Source: Thiomicrorhabdus cannonii (lineage in GTDB: Bacteria > Pseudomonadota > Gammaproteobacteria > Thiomicrospirales > Thiomicrospiraceae). Taken from it: 64,000 nucleotides of DNA. The position numbers and the translations under genes were made by a program. Shown here piece after piece: positions 18,401 through 25,274 of the stretch. The stretch spans positions 1 to 64,000 of the forward strand of contig NZ_JACBGH010000002.1 of the NCBI RefSeq assembly GCF_013391695.1. Reading direction: 5' to 3'. The notes under the pieces were generated by a model. That model was not told the DNA's origin, did no database searches, and was given only the letters and a program-made list of their open reading frames with translations. Numbering within the stretch: position 1 is the first letter of the stretch; every line of letters begins with the position of its first letter.

Positions 18401-18847
18401 CATACCGGTTCGGAAGTCGATTTGGGCGTGCCCGCCCTGATTCCGGAAGACTATCTGCCCGACATCCATACACGCCTGGTATTCTACAAACGCATTGCCG
18501 GCGCGGCGGATGACACGGCATTGCACGAACTGGAAGTGGAGATGATCGACCGCTTTGGCCTGCTGCCCGATCAGGTCAAGAATCTGTTTGCGGTGACACA
18601 GGTGAAACTGCTGATCGAGCCGATCGGCATTACCAAGCTCGACGCCAGTGAGGCGATGATCCGCGTGCAGTTCAATTCGCAGCCCAATATCGACCCGCTG
18701 AAACTCATCCAGCTCATCCAGGCCTACCCCAAAAACTACGTGTTAAAAGGCCAGACCGAGTTGAAGTTTTTCGATACAATGCCAACCATGCAAGCGCGTA
18801 TTGCGGCCATCGAATTGATGATCCGCTCGATTGCGAGCCATTCGTAA
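15404..18847 (+). CDS. mfd: transcription-repair coupling factor Mfd
   Basis: This protein of about 1147 residues displaces RNA polymerase stalled at DNA lesions and recruits UvrA. The N-terminal UvrB-like region (about 15-300) includes FPEWETLPYDRFSPHQDLISERL. The RNA-polymerase-interacting CarD/RID domain begins at LDIGSPIVHIDHGVGRYQGL (about 485). The RecG-like motor follows, with Walker A CGDVGFGKTEVAMR near 627, DEEH near 729 and the motif VI region QLRGRVGRSHHRAYAYL. A C-terminal TRCF domain ends it. The ATG at 15404 is chosen, though an in-frame TTG lies two codons upstream. csiV follows after 26 bases. Confidence 0.97.
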   Translation: MKSTLPLLAHSPLPLQGHRSYWGKLNSAEQSLVIARQAQHTDGLTVIMTADSQSASRLQEELRFFLNGQTILSFPEWETLPYDRFSPHQDLISERLKTLYQLPDTQKGILILPVATLLQRVVPHHYIQKFTFMLEKGDTLDVEAFAKKLESGGYQRVGQVMEHGEFAIRGSIIDLFPMGSKQPFRLDLFDDEIETIRSFDVETQRSIGQIERIQLLPAKEYDFTTDGIERFRQQFKLAFGDERRTCQLYQQVSEAQAVGGLEYYLPLFHEELATLFDYFPEQTLFFEFDDLEAAVEGVRHAYEERYQIGQHNPDYPILRPNDLILTASEFFSELKQHHRITLQSAQTDKTTHLFDTLTLPDLSVQPQSDYPLARLNAFCDQYKGRIIYSAETTGRRETLLTLLGKHKQHPQIVTDWQAALQSDARYSIVVSPLEESVYTAKLCVISESQIFGQTVVQKRRRKRKHSDFDSAISNLIELDIGSPIVHIDHGVGRYQGLQTLEIQGEAREFLMIEYAGEAKLYVPVTSLHLISRYTGATPETAPLHKLGSDKWEKAKRKAAEKVHDVAAELLDIYAQREARPGYAFNTPEEAYQRFAASFPFEETPDQQAAIEAVLADMHNKRPMDRLVCGDVGFGKTEVAMRAAFIAAYDGKQVAVLVPTTLLAQQHLENFRNRFADWPVRIEALSRFQSAKEQKEILADLKEGKVDIVIGTHKLIQKDVEYRNIGLIIIDEEHRFGVRQKEQLKKLRAEVDVLTMTATPIPRTLNMAMNDLRDLSIIATPPAKRLAVQTFVQEWNEETVREACLREIRRGGQIYLLYNNVDKIEQMVEEMQALIPEAKVDFAHGQMNERELETVMENFYHRRFNILVCTTIIETGIDIPTANTILIHRADKFGLAQLHQLRGRVGRSHHRAYAYLFHGGKSLLTADAEKRLAAIAKHDTLGAGFMLASHDLEIRGAGELLGDGQSGQIQEIGFGLYSELLERAVKALKSGKQPELNVSLHTGSEVDLGVPALIPEDYLPDIHTRLVFYKRIAGAADDTALHELEVEMIDRFGLLPDQVKNLFAVTQVKLLIEPIGITKLDASEAMIRVQFNSQPNIDPLKLIQLIQAYPKNYVLKGQTELKFFDTMPTMQARIAAIELMIRSIASHS

Positions 18848-18873
18848 CAACCATTTGTAGGGAACGCTTTTTC

Positions 18874-19581
18874 ATGCAGCACACCGCCTCAAAAACACCC
18901 GGCCTGTTGAGTTTTTTTAAACACGTGGCACTCGCTTTTTTGCTGAGCGCCACGCTGCCCGCACAGGCGCAAACAGATGAAGAAGTGCCGAACTATACGC
19001 TGGAAGTAATTGTTTTTGAAACCTTTGCGCTAAAAAGCTGGACAGAGGAATACTGGCCGGAAGACGTGGCGGCGCCGGACAGTGAAAACACCTTGAACCT
19101 GCAAGACCTGCTCAACGGCACACTCAAAAGTCCCGTTGTCGGCAACAAAAGCATGGCGGTGAAAAACGTTGCGCTGGCGCTCAACAACGAGGCCGCCAAA
19201 CTCACCCCGCAGCGCGGTTACCGCATTCTGTTCCACCAGGCGTGGACGCAAAATACGGTGGACGATGTGCAAATGCCGAAACTGTGGATCGACAACAGCG
19301 CCAGCAATAACAGCGGCTCGATCCTGACCGGCACCGTCAAACTCTATAAGAGCCGTTACGCGCATGTCGATTTCGATCTGGAGCTGGAACGCCGCATTCC
19401 CGACCGCATCCGGGACGAGTTTATCGCCCACGAAAAACTGGATCCGACGGGGGTGATTCCCAATACCTGGCGTTTTAAACTGGAAGAATCGCGCAAAATC
19501 CGTCCGGGACAGCTGCACTATATCGACCACCCCCAATTCGGCGTACTGGTGCAGCTCACCTATAACGGCCCGGCTAAATAA
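18874..19581 (+). CDS. csiV: CsiV-like periplasmic peptidoglycan-binding protein
   Basis: This 235-residue protein has an N-terminal signal peptide with hydrophobic core VALAFLLSATLPAQAQ. The mature part starts YTLEVIVFETF, and it ends with TGTVKLYKSRYAHVDFDLEL and IRPGQLHYIDHPQFGVLVQLT, both typical of CsiV, an activator of septal/cell-wall synthesis described in Vibrio. Position directly after mfd fits the usual neighbourhood. A copy of the dispersed repeat (18896-18915) is translated as TPGLLSF, lengthening the n-region of the signal peptide. An alternative start downstream of the repeat is not obvious. Function is by family similarity. Confidence 0.82.
   Translation: MQHTASKTPGLLSFFKHVALAFLLSATLPAQAQTDEEVPNYTLEVIVFETFALKSWTEEYWPEDVAAPDSENTLNLQDLLNGTLKSPVVGNKSMAVKNVALALNNEAAKLTPQRGYRILFHQAWTQNTVDDVQMPKLWIDNSASNNSGSILTGTVKLYKSRYAHVDFDLELERRIPDRIRDEFIAHEKLDPTGVIPNTWRFKLEESRKIRPGQLHYIDHPQFGVLVQLTYNGPAK
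18896..18918 (+). repeat. dispersed 20-bp repeat inside csiV
   Basis: CACCCGGCCTGTTGAGTTTT, differing from the core at one base, lies in the forward sense of csiV and encodes PGLLSF within the signal peptide n-region. Confidence 0.88.
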
Positions 19582-19618
19582 TCCTGCCCGGCAGAACACC
19601 ATACCGGCAGAACCCATA

Positions 19619-19645
19619 AAAAAGCCCTCTTTCGAGGGCTTTTGC
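19619..19645. terminator. bidirectional terminator after csiV
   Basis: AAAGCCCTC-TTTC-GAGGGCTTTT with flanking A and T runs lies between converging csiV and the GlcG-like gene. Confidence 0.88.
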
Positions 19646-19661
19646 TTTTAACAATACTACT

Positions 19662-20150
19662 TCAAAACGCCATGCGCTCTTCCAGCTTGCCCAGCGCTTT
19701 CAGCGCACAGGCCTCGTCCTTTTCGCCGCCCGGCGCACCGCTCACACCGATGGCACCGATACGCGACCCGCCGCTGACAATCGGCACGCCGCCGACCATC
19801 ATCAAAATGCCGTCAACGTGATTCAACTCCGGACGGATATCGCCGCGCTGCGCACGGAAATCGCCCGACTTCAGCCCGGACATAATGGTGGCATTGGCTT
19901 TTTCCTCGGCGATTTGCAGCGTAAATTTGCTGGCAAAATCATCGCGCAGCGCCACCCGCTGATTGCCATGCTTGTCGACCACCACGGCACTGACCGAATA
20001 ACCGTTTTCACGGCACGCCAAAATCGCTTCGGACGCCAGATCCCGCGCCAGCTCCATGCCGATGTTTTTCTCATCCACCACATCTTCGGCCCATGCCGTG
20101 CCTTGCACAACCAACAAGGCGGTTAATATGGTTCTTCGCAATATACGCAT
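19662..20150 (-). CDS. GlcG/HbpS family protein (DUF336) with signal peptide
   Basis: This is a periplasm-directed protein of about 162 residues. The N terminus RILRRTILTALLVVQGTAWAED is a signal peptide. The mature domain contains the family elements YSVSAVVVDKHGNQRVALRDD, NHVDGILMMVGGVPIVSGG and IGAIGVSGAPGGEKDEACA, which form the HbpS/GlcG fold known to bind haem or small cofactors. The ATG at 20150 follows AAGGAG by 8 bases and is preferred over the GTG three codons upstream. It appears to be monocistronic. The ligand is not predictable from the sequence. Confidence 0.85.
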   Translation of the reverse strand: MRILRRTILTALLVVQGTAWAEDVVDEKNIGMELARDLASEAILACRENGYSVSAVVVDKHGNQRVALRDDFASKFTLQIAEEKANATIMSGLKSGDFRAQRGDIRPELNHVDGILMMVGGVPIVSGGSRIGAIGVSGAPGGEKDEACALKALGKLEERMAF

Positions 20151-20184
20151 GCTATTCACTCCTTGAATCTTAACCCTATAACCC

Positions 20185-20204
20185 TACCCGGCCTGTTGAG
20201 TTTT
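20185..20204 (+). repeat. dispersed 20-bp repeat, single copy
   Basis: A perfect core TACCCGGCCTGTTGAGTTTT. It is followed after AAAACGCCTT by the partial inverse AAAACTCAAC (20214-20223), which covers the last bases of the DUF4156 gene, giving a possible hairpin at 20195-20224. Confidence 0.88.
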
Positions 20205-20219
20205 AAAACGCCTTAAAAC

Positions 20220-20540
20220 TCAACGGCAACGGTAAATATCAAACACCATTTTGCCATCCTCAACGGGGGCCTGCGGCACAATGGTATCGCCGCCCATCGC
20301 CACCGCCTCGTTACGCGCCAAATCGGCCAGTTCCGCGGTCATGGTCTCCGCATTACGCTCAATAAAGCCGATTTTGGACAACACTTGGGTACGCGTGAAA
20401 CCCAGTTTCTTGCAGTGGGTCACGTCGTCATAGCTTGCCAACTTAACCGCCTCGGCGCTTTCGCTGACCTCGATAAAACTGCAGGCCGACAGCCCCAATG
20501 CCAACAATACGGCCGCGCCAACACGCCACATCTGTTTCAT
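20220..20540 (-). CDS. DUF4156 family lipoprotein
   Basis: This 106-residue small lipoprotein has signal sequence MKQMWRVGAAVLLALGLSAC with lipobox LSAC. The mature region holds the DUF4156 pattern: VTHCKKLG, repeated ELADLARNEAVAMGGDTIVPQ, and a final cysteine in DIYRCR. Members are outer-membrane or periplasmic lipoproteins of unknown function. The ATG at 20540 is chosen because GAAGGA precedes it; the frame is open further upstream. The stop codon falls in sequence resembling the dispersed repeat. Confidence 0.8.
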   Translation of the reverse strand: MKQMWRVGAAVLLALGLSACSFIEVSESAEAVKLASYDDVTHCKKLGFTRTQVLSKIGFIERNAETMTAELADLARNEAVAMGGDTIVPQAPVEDGKMVFDIYRCR

Positions 20541-20638
20541 AATCGTTCCTTCTCCATTGAATACAGGGTTTTGCAATGATTTTGTTAGAATAGCAAAACT
20601 CTTTGTAAATTACCGCTCACGGCCAACAAATACCTCGT

Positions 20639-21379
20639 ATGAACACATCCGACCTCAACGCTTTTCATTTGCACCGCATCGGCACGGTACACAGCCCGTT
20701 CAAGGAAAAATTCGGCATCCCGCGCCAGAGCGGACTCATCGAGGGCAATATCGGCCAAATTGAACTCCTGCCGCCGTGGGATCGGCAGGAGGCGTTACAA
20801 GGCCTGGACGGTTTCAGCCATATCTGGGTAGTGTTTATCTTTCACGAAGCGCTCAAACCGGTTGAAGCCTGGCGCCCCACCGTGCGTCCGCCGCGCTTGG
20901 GGGCGAAACGACAGGGGGTGTTTGCCACACGCTCGCCCTACCGCCCCAATGCCATCGGCCTATCGGTTTTGGGTTACCACGGCTGGCGCAAAGAAAACGG
21001 CAAACTGCTGTTGGAGGTTTCCGGGCTGGACCTGCTCGATCAAACGCCGGTCATCGACATCAAACCCTATCTGCCCTACGCCGACAGTTTGCCGCAGGCG
21101 AGCGGCGGATTTGCGGCCGAAGCGCCGCAAAGCGACCCCCTTAAGGTGGTGTTTAGCGAACTGGCACAAGCGCAATTACAACCGGCCCAACAGCGTTATC
21201 CGCAGCTGCGCCGCCTGATTGAAACCTGCCTGACGCACAATCCGCGCCCGGCCTATTTCGGCAGTATCGACAAGCGCGAACACTTTGGCATCAAGCTTTA
21301 CGAATTTGACGTGCAATGGCAGCTGGAAGCCGAGCGGATTGTGGTTTTATCGCTGTTTGCCGAATCGCTGCCGGAATAA
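20639..21379 (+). CDS. trmO: tRNA (N6-threonylcarbamoyladenosine-37-N6)-methyltransferase TrmO
   Basis: This 246-residue S-adenosylmethionine-dependent enzyme N6-methylates t6A37 in threonine tRNAs. The N-terminal beta-barrel domain (about 10-150) shows HRIGTVHSPFKEKFGIPRQSG, FSHIWVVFIFHE, GVFATRSPYRPNAIGLSV and the later DIKPYLPYAD. The C-terminal half carries RLIETCLTHNPRPAY and a terminal FDVQW element. Length fits E. coli TrmO (YaeB). It is monocistronic; a copy of the dispersed repeat starts 6 bases after the stop. Confidence 0.93.
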   Translation: MNTSDLNAFHLHRIGTVHSPFKEKFGIPRQSGLIEGNIGQIELLPPWDRQEALQGLDGFSHIWVVFIFHEALKPVEAWRPTVRPPRLGAKRQGVFATRSPYRPNAIGLSVLGYHGWRKENGKLLLEVSGLDLLDQTPVIDIKPYLPYADSLPQASGGFAAEAPQSDPLKVVFSELAQAQLQPAQQRYPQLRRLIETCLTHNPRPAYFGSIDKREHFGIKLYEFDVQWQLEAERIVVLSLFAESLPE

Positions 21380-21384
21380 GTCCA

Positions 21385-21406
21385 AACCCGGCCTGTTGAG
21401 TTTTTT
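21385..21406 (+). repeat. dispersed 20-bp repeat after trmO
   Basis: AACCCGGCCTGTTGAGTTTT matches the core except the first base, with an extended T run. It begins 6 bases after the trmO stop in the sense orientation. Confidence 0.88.
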
Positions 21407-21426
21407 CAGAGCGTTTGCGGGCACAA

Positions 21427-22434
21427 TCACTCGCATACCACCTGATTGCAGGTTTTGATATTGTCTTCCACAAAATCCATGATATTGGCCAAGGTGGTTT
21501 CGGCGATATTGCTCAGCGCCTCCTGGGTAAAAAACGCCTGGTGCGCCGTGACCAACACGTTCGGAAAGGTCACCAAACGCTCGAAAATATCGTCTTCGAT
21601 AATCTCTTCGGAGTGGTCCTCGAAAAACAGATTGTCTTCCTGTTCGTAAACATCAATCCCCAGATAGCCGAGTTTGCGCGATTTCAAGGCGGCAATCACC
21701 GCTTCGGTATCCAACAGGCCGCCGCGGCTGGTGTTGATCAGCATCACGCCGTCTTTCATTTTATCGAGTGCCTCGGCGTCGATCATGTGTTTGCTGGAGG
21801 ATGTCAGCGGCACATGCAGACTGATGATGTCGGCTTTGGCATAGAGTTCGTCCAGTTCGACATACTGCACGCCCGCCTGTTCCAGCAGATTGTTCGGATA
21901 GGGATCATACGCCAGAATATGCATGCCGAAACCTTTGAGGATCGGCACCAACTGCTGGCCGATCCGGCCGGTGCCGATAATGCCGACGGTTTTGTGGCAT
22001 AGATCAAACCCCAGCAGCCCCTCCAGCGTGAAATTGCCGTCGCGCACGCGGTTGTAGGCTTTATGGGTTTTGCGGTTGAGAGTCAACATCAGCGCCACGG
22101 CGTGTTCCGCCACGGCCATCGGCGAATAGGCCGGCACGCGCAACACCGTCATCTTCAAGCGCTGAGCCATCTGCATATCCACGTTATTGAAACCGGCACA
22201 GCGCAGGGCGATCAAATGAATGCCGTATTCCGCCAGCTGCTCAAGTACGCCGCCGGAGAGCAGGTCGTTGACAAACACACACACGCCGTCAAAGCCTTGC
22301 GCCAGCGGCACGGTGCGCTCTGAGAGATGTTCGTCAAAGAAGGTCAGCTCTATCGGCAACGACTGAAGATGTGCCTGAAAAACCCGTTTGTCGGTTTTGG
22401 TGGCGCTGAAAAAAGCGATTCTGATCGGTTGCAC
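21427..22434 (-). CDS. ldhA: D-lactate dehydrogenase-type 2-hydroxyacid dehydrogenase
   Basis: This 335-residue NAD-dependent enzyme probably reduces pyruvate to D-lactate. It aligns along its length with E. coli LdhA: IALRCAGFNNVD, VPAYSPMAVAEHAVALMLTLNRK, the NAD motif GIIGTGRIGQQ, NTSRGGLLD, DVYEQEDNLFFED and the catalytic histidine in VTAHQAFFT. Arg, Glu and His of the active site are all present. A GTG at 22434 preceded by AGGAGG with 8-base spacing is taken as the start; the frame is open for 24 further codons upstream. It could be another D-2-hydroxyacid dehydrogenase, but LdhA is the closest recalled match. Confidence 0.9.
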   Translation of the reverse strand: MQPIRIAFFSATKTDKRVFQAHLQSLPIELTFFDEHLSERTVPLAQGFDGVCVFVNDLLSGGVLEQLAEYGIHLIALRCAGFNNVDMQMAQRLKMTVLRVPAYSPMAVAEHAVALMLTLNRKTHKAYNRVRDGNFTLEGLLGFDLCHKTVGIIGTGRIGQQLVPILKGFGMHILAYDPYPNNLLEQAGVQYVELDELYAKADIISLHVPLTSSSKHMIDAEALDKMKDGVMLINTSRGGLLDTEAVIAALKSRKLGYLGIDVYEQEDNLFFEDHSEEIIEDDIFERLVTFPNVLVTAHQAFFTQEALSNIAETTLANIMDFVEDNIKTCNQVVCE

Positions 22435-22583
22435 GGCTTCGTCCTCCTCCTGGGATGCTAGGCTCAAACATAACACTCCCCATCCCGGATAAAAAGCACT
22501 TTCCACAAAAATTGTGCCTTGCCCGTTTGCTAGCCCGGCAATATCCCTTAAAATCGAGTCTTATCCCTCTAGGTAAACACTGT

Positions 22584-23375
22584 ATGCCCGACTTTTCCGC
22601 CCTGCCAATCAAAGCCGTACTGCTCGATTTGAGCGGAGTCTTGCACGAAGGCGAGCGCGTCATTGCGGGAGCCGTAGAGACGCTGCGATGGCTGCACAGC
22701 CAAGGTTATGTGGTGCGTTTTGTCACCAATACGGCGACCAAATCGCATCATCAAATCTACGAGATGCTGCGTGCTATGGGATTTGAACTGAGTGAGACGG
22801 AACTGTTTACTGCCCCGCAAGCCGCCAGACACTATCTGCTGGCGAATAATTTAAAACCGTTTTGCATACTGCATCCCAATCTGCTGCCCGAATTTACCGA
22901 TTTGCAGAGCGATTCGCCCAACTGCGTTCTGCTCGGCGATGCGCAGGAGGGATTGAACTACGCCAACCTCAACCGGGCGTTTCAACTGCTGGAACAGGGC
23001 TTTCCGCTGATCGGCATTGGCAAAAACCGATATTTTAGGGACTATGCCGGTCTGCAACTCGATGCCGGCGCGTTTATCCACGCCTTGGAATGGGCCAGCG
23101 GCACGCAGGCGATGATTATGGGCAAACCCGACGCGCGCTTTTTTGCTGACGTGGTCGTCTCCACCGGCTGTCAGCCGAACGCGTGTCTGATGGTGGGCGA
23201 TGATGTCATCGGCGATATTCAAGGCGCTTTGCAGGCCGGTTTGCAGGCCTGTCTGGTGAAAACCGGCAAGTTCAAGCCGGCCGATCTGACAGATTTGCCT
23301 GAACAGGCCAAGCTGATTGATTCAATTGCGGCTTTGCCGCGACTGCTGCAAAGCCAGTCTAAGCCAGTCTCTTGA
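22584..23375 (+). CDS. HAD-superfamily (subclass IIA) phosphatase, LHPP-like
   Basis: This 263-residue hydrolase has motif I AVLLDLSGVLHEGERVI, where the nucleophile Asp is followed by Leu-Ser-Gly-Val, as in the LHPP/TIGR01458 group. Motif II lies in VRFVTNTATKSHHQIYEMLRAMGF, the capped region contains NCVLLGDAQEGLNY, and motif IV is MVGDDVIGDIQGALQAGLQACLVKTGKF. Related enzymes dephosphorylate phospholysine, phosphohistidine or pyrophosphate; the substrate here is unknown. The ATG at 22584 aligns with the family N terminus. The dispersed repeat begins one base after the stop. Confidence 0.85.
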   Translation: MPDFSALPIKAVLLDLSGVLHEGERVIAGAVETLRWLHSQGYVVRFVTNTATKSHHQIYEMLRAMGFELSETELFTAPQAARHYLLANNLKPFCILHPNLLPEFTDLQSDSPNCVLLGDAQEGLNYANLNRAFQLLEQGFPLIGIGKNRYFRDYAGLQLDAGAFIHALEWASGTQAMIMGKPDARFFADVVVSTGCQPNACLMVGDDVIGDIQGALQAGLQACLVKTGKFKPADLTDLPEQAKLIDSIAALPRLLQSQSKPVS

Positions 23376-23376
23376 G

Positions 23377-23402
23377 TACCCGGCCTGTTGAGTTTTTTAA
23401 AA
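23377..23402 (+). repeat. dispersed 20-bp repeat after the HAD gene
   Basis: A perfect core TACCCGGCCTGTTGAGTTTT with extra T and A bases, starting one base after the stop codon of the HAD phosphatase gene and in its sense orientation. Confidence 0.9.
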
Positions 23403-23417
23403 CGGCAAAATTGCGTT

Positions 23418-24053
23418 TTAAGCACGCAGCGGTTTGACATTCAGCAAGGATACAAACAGCGAGATCACGATGGTGCCGAAGGTAAAACAGAAAATGCCGT
23501 GACTCGTGATCAACCACCAGGTTTGCGCATCAGCCGCTTCAAACGGTGCGCCAAGGGTGAATTGGGTTTGCAGTGATTGAATCAGCGGCGCCCAAACGGC
23601 AAGATAGTCTGGCACATCGCTGAAATGCCCAACCAATTGATAAACGCTGGCAAACAGAAACATCGCCGTGGTGTAGTTGACCATCGCCAAGACAATCACC
23701 CGCCCGGTAGCGGAAACCGCAGTGCCCTCGGTGATTTTGCAAATACCGAACAGAATCACCCCCAGCTCTTTATTGAGAATGCCGACAATCCGCAGCATCA
23801 GCAAAATACTCAGCCACAGCGGCAAGCTCACTTGGGTACTGGCGGCATAGAGCAACACGGCAAGCACCAGCCAACCGACGATATAGAATTCCGACAGAAA
23901 CAGGCGTTTGTCGCGGTAACGCTGCCAGCTAGCAGATTCGGGTTCGAATTCGGACTCTTTGTGCTTGAAAAAACGGTCCAGCCAAAAGTACGGCGAAAGC
24001 GCATAAATCCAGCGAATCAGCTGTTTGACCAACGCGGCAATATTTATCTGCAA
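23418..24053 (-). CDS. integral membrane protein of unknown function
   Basis: This 211-residue protein is not recognised. It begins with an amphipathic segment and a charged stretch (HKESEFEPESASWQRYRDKR, about 31-50), then shows four hydrophobic helices at about 54-70, 78-95, 120-142 and 183-206. The loop before the last helix (PLIQSLQTQFTLGAPFEAADAQTWW) is long and lacks an obvious ion-channel selectivity signature. It lies 12 bases downstream of the MBL hydrolase gene on the same strand, so the two are probably co-transcribed. No catalytic motif is seen. Confidence 0.65.
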   Translation of the reverse strand: MQINIAALVKQLIRWIYALSPYFWLDRFFKHKESEFEPESASWQRYRDKRLFLSEFYIVGWLVLAVLLYAASTQVSLPLWLSILLMLRIVGILNKELGVILFGICKITEGTAVSATGRVIVLAMVNYTTAMFLFASVYQLVGHFSDVPDYLAVWAPLIQSLQTQFTLGAPFEAADAQTWWLITSHGIFCFTFGTIVISLFVSLLNVKPLRA

Positions 24054-24065
24054 AGTACTCTTCCT

Positions 24066-24782
24066 TTAAAACGCTATGCGATCGCCCTGCCACAACAGCG
24101 GCCAGCCCTGTTTTCTTTCCATGCGGGTATGCGCCATGTCCAGGCCGTGGCCGATGATATAACGCCCCTCTTTCAGCCAGGGCTTGACCTCTTTAAAACT
24201 GGCGTGCCAGGCATTGGTCTTGGGGCGCGCATCCATAATAAACACCGGCGCTTGATCGAGCAGCGTATAGAAAGCTTTATCGAGCGTGCTGTCGCCGGTA
24301 TAGGACAAACGCGGCGCGCCGTTGTGCGTGAGGATAAACCCGCAGGAATAGTCGGAATGAATGCCGGGATAGAAAGTGATCTGCAAACCGTGGCTGAGTT
24401 CAATGCACTCGCCGGCGGCAGGCAGTTGCCAGTTGGCAATGGCATCAGAATCCATCACCTGATGGTGCTCCGCCAGGCGGGCTTCCCGTAGAATACCGCC
24501 CACCTTGGCGTCGGCAAACACCGTCATTTTATGCCCTTTGGCCTGTTCCACCCGCAACACCACCGGCAGCTCACCTGCGTGGTCGCTGTGGTTGTGGGTG
24601 ATAATCACCTGCTTGGGAAAATGGCCGAAGATTTCGATGACCTGTTTGCCGACGCCCAGTCCCAAATCGACCAGACAGAACGGCTTATGATCGGTCAGCA
24701 GCATAAAACTGCTGCTCGGCAGATTGTCATATACGGCCGAACCGCCCGCGCCACTGCCTAACACCACTAATTCATATTTCAC
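24066..24782 (-). CDS. metallo-beta-lactamase-fold hydrolase
   Basis: This 238-residue protein has the zinc-binding signature of MBL-fold enzymes: THNHSDHAGELP near residue 62, a second His at HSDYSCGF near 142, an Asp in SYTGDSTLDKAFY near 163, and a final His in YIIGHGLDMAHT near 215. The arrangement is closest to RNase Z/phosphodiesterase-like single-domain MBL proteins, but the exosite of RNase Z is absent. The substrate is unknown. The membrane-protein gene at 23418 follows after 12 bases. Upstream is a 480-base gene-free stretch occupied mainly by the MITE-like element. Confidence 0.85.
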   Translation of the reverse strand: MKYELVVLGSGAGGSAVYDNLPSSSFMLLTDHKPFCLVDLGLGVGKQVIEIFGHFPKQVIITHNHSDHAGELPVVLRVEQAKGHKMTVFADAKVGGILREARLAEHHQVMDSDAIANWQLPAAGECIELSHGLQITFYPGIHSDYSCGFILTHNGAPRLSYTGDSTLDKAFYTLLDQAPVFIMDARPKTNAWHASFKEVKPWLKEGRYIIGHGLDMAHTRMERKQGWPLLWQGDRIAF

Positions 24783-24925
24783 GTCATTGACTCTCTAGGG
24801 GGATAACCCCGCATGATGGAGAGGCCATTTTAGTCAATTACCTTAGCCAATAAGATAAAAAATATAGGGCGTACAATAAAGTAGGACTATCAGCTCGCCT
24901 GTGATAACGTCACAGAGTCTTTTCT

Positions 24926-25274
24926 GGGTATGTAAATTTTGTGATTGTTATAAATAGACTTTACGCCCAATAAATATTCTTGAGGATGGGTAAGTTCGGC
25001 CCCTTTGAGTTGAGTGTTAGCCAGACTTGGCGAAAGGCTCTGAAAGCGATGAGTTGTCTGAGCAACCTTTGGTTGCGAGTTCGAAATCGCCAGAGCCTAA
25101 GGCTTAGTCTGGCTTCACGAAACGAGTAGGGGTGCCCTTTCTTTTCGCCTCTTTTCTTTGGGCAAGCAAAGAAAAGGGGCATCTCAAGGTATTCACAATT
25201 TCTATTTTGGATGCTTTTGACTGCTTGAGAAAAATATAAAATGTGGTCAAAACAATCACAAAATTTACATACCC
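24926..25274. mobile_element. 349-bp MITE-like element with 24-bp terminal inverted repeats and 8-bp target duplication
   Basis: Perfect 24-base inverted repeats beginning GGGTATGTAAATTTTG bound the element (24926-24949 and 25251-25274). The direct repeat TCTTTTCT abuts both outer ends (24918-24925 and 25275-25282), as expected for an 8-bp target duplication. Inside there is no transposase, but there are nested inverted repeats: GCCAGACT...AGTCTGGC (25020/25106), AGGCTCTG...CAGAGCCT, GCAACC-TTT-GGTTGC (25062-25076), and CTTTTCTTTG...CAAAGAAAAG (25151-25176). It fills most of the gap between two minus-strand genes, and its right end supplies the stop codon of the DUF4386 gene. The 8-bp duplication and GGG termini suggest mobilisation by an ISL3- or IS1595-like transposase, which is inference. 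Confidence 0.85.

Noticed and set aside
24961-25182. 73-codon frame inside the MITE-like element
   Set aside because: It reads across hairpins of a non-coding element; it has no start signal and no protein-like composition.
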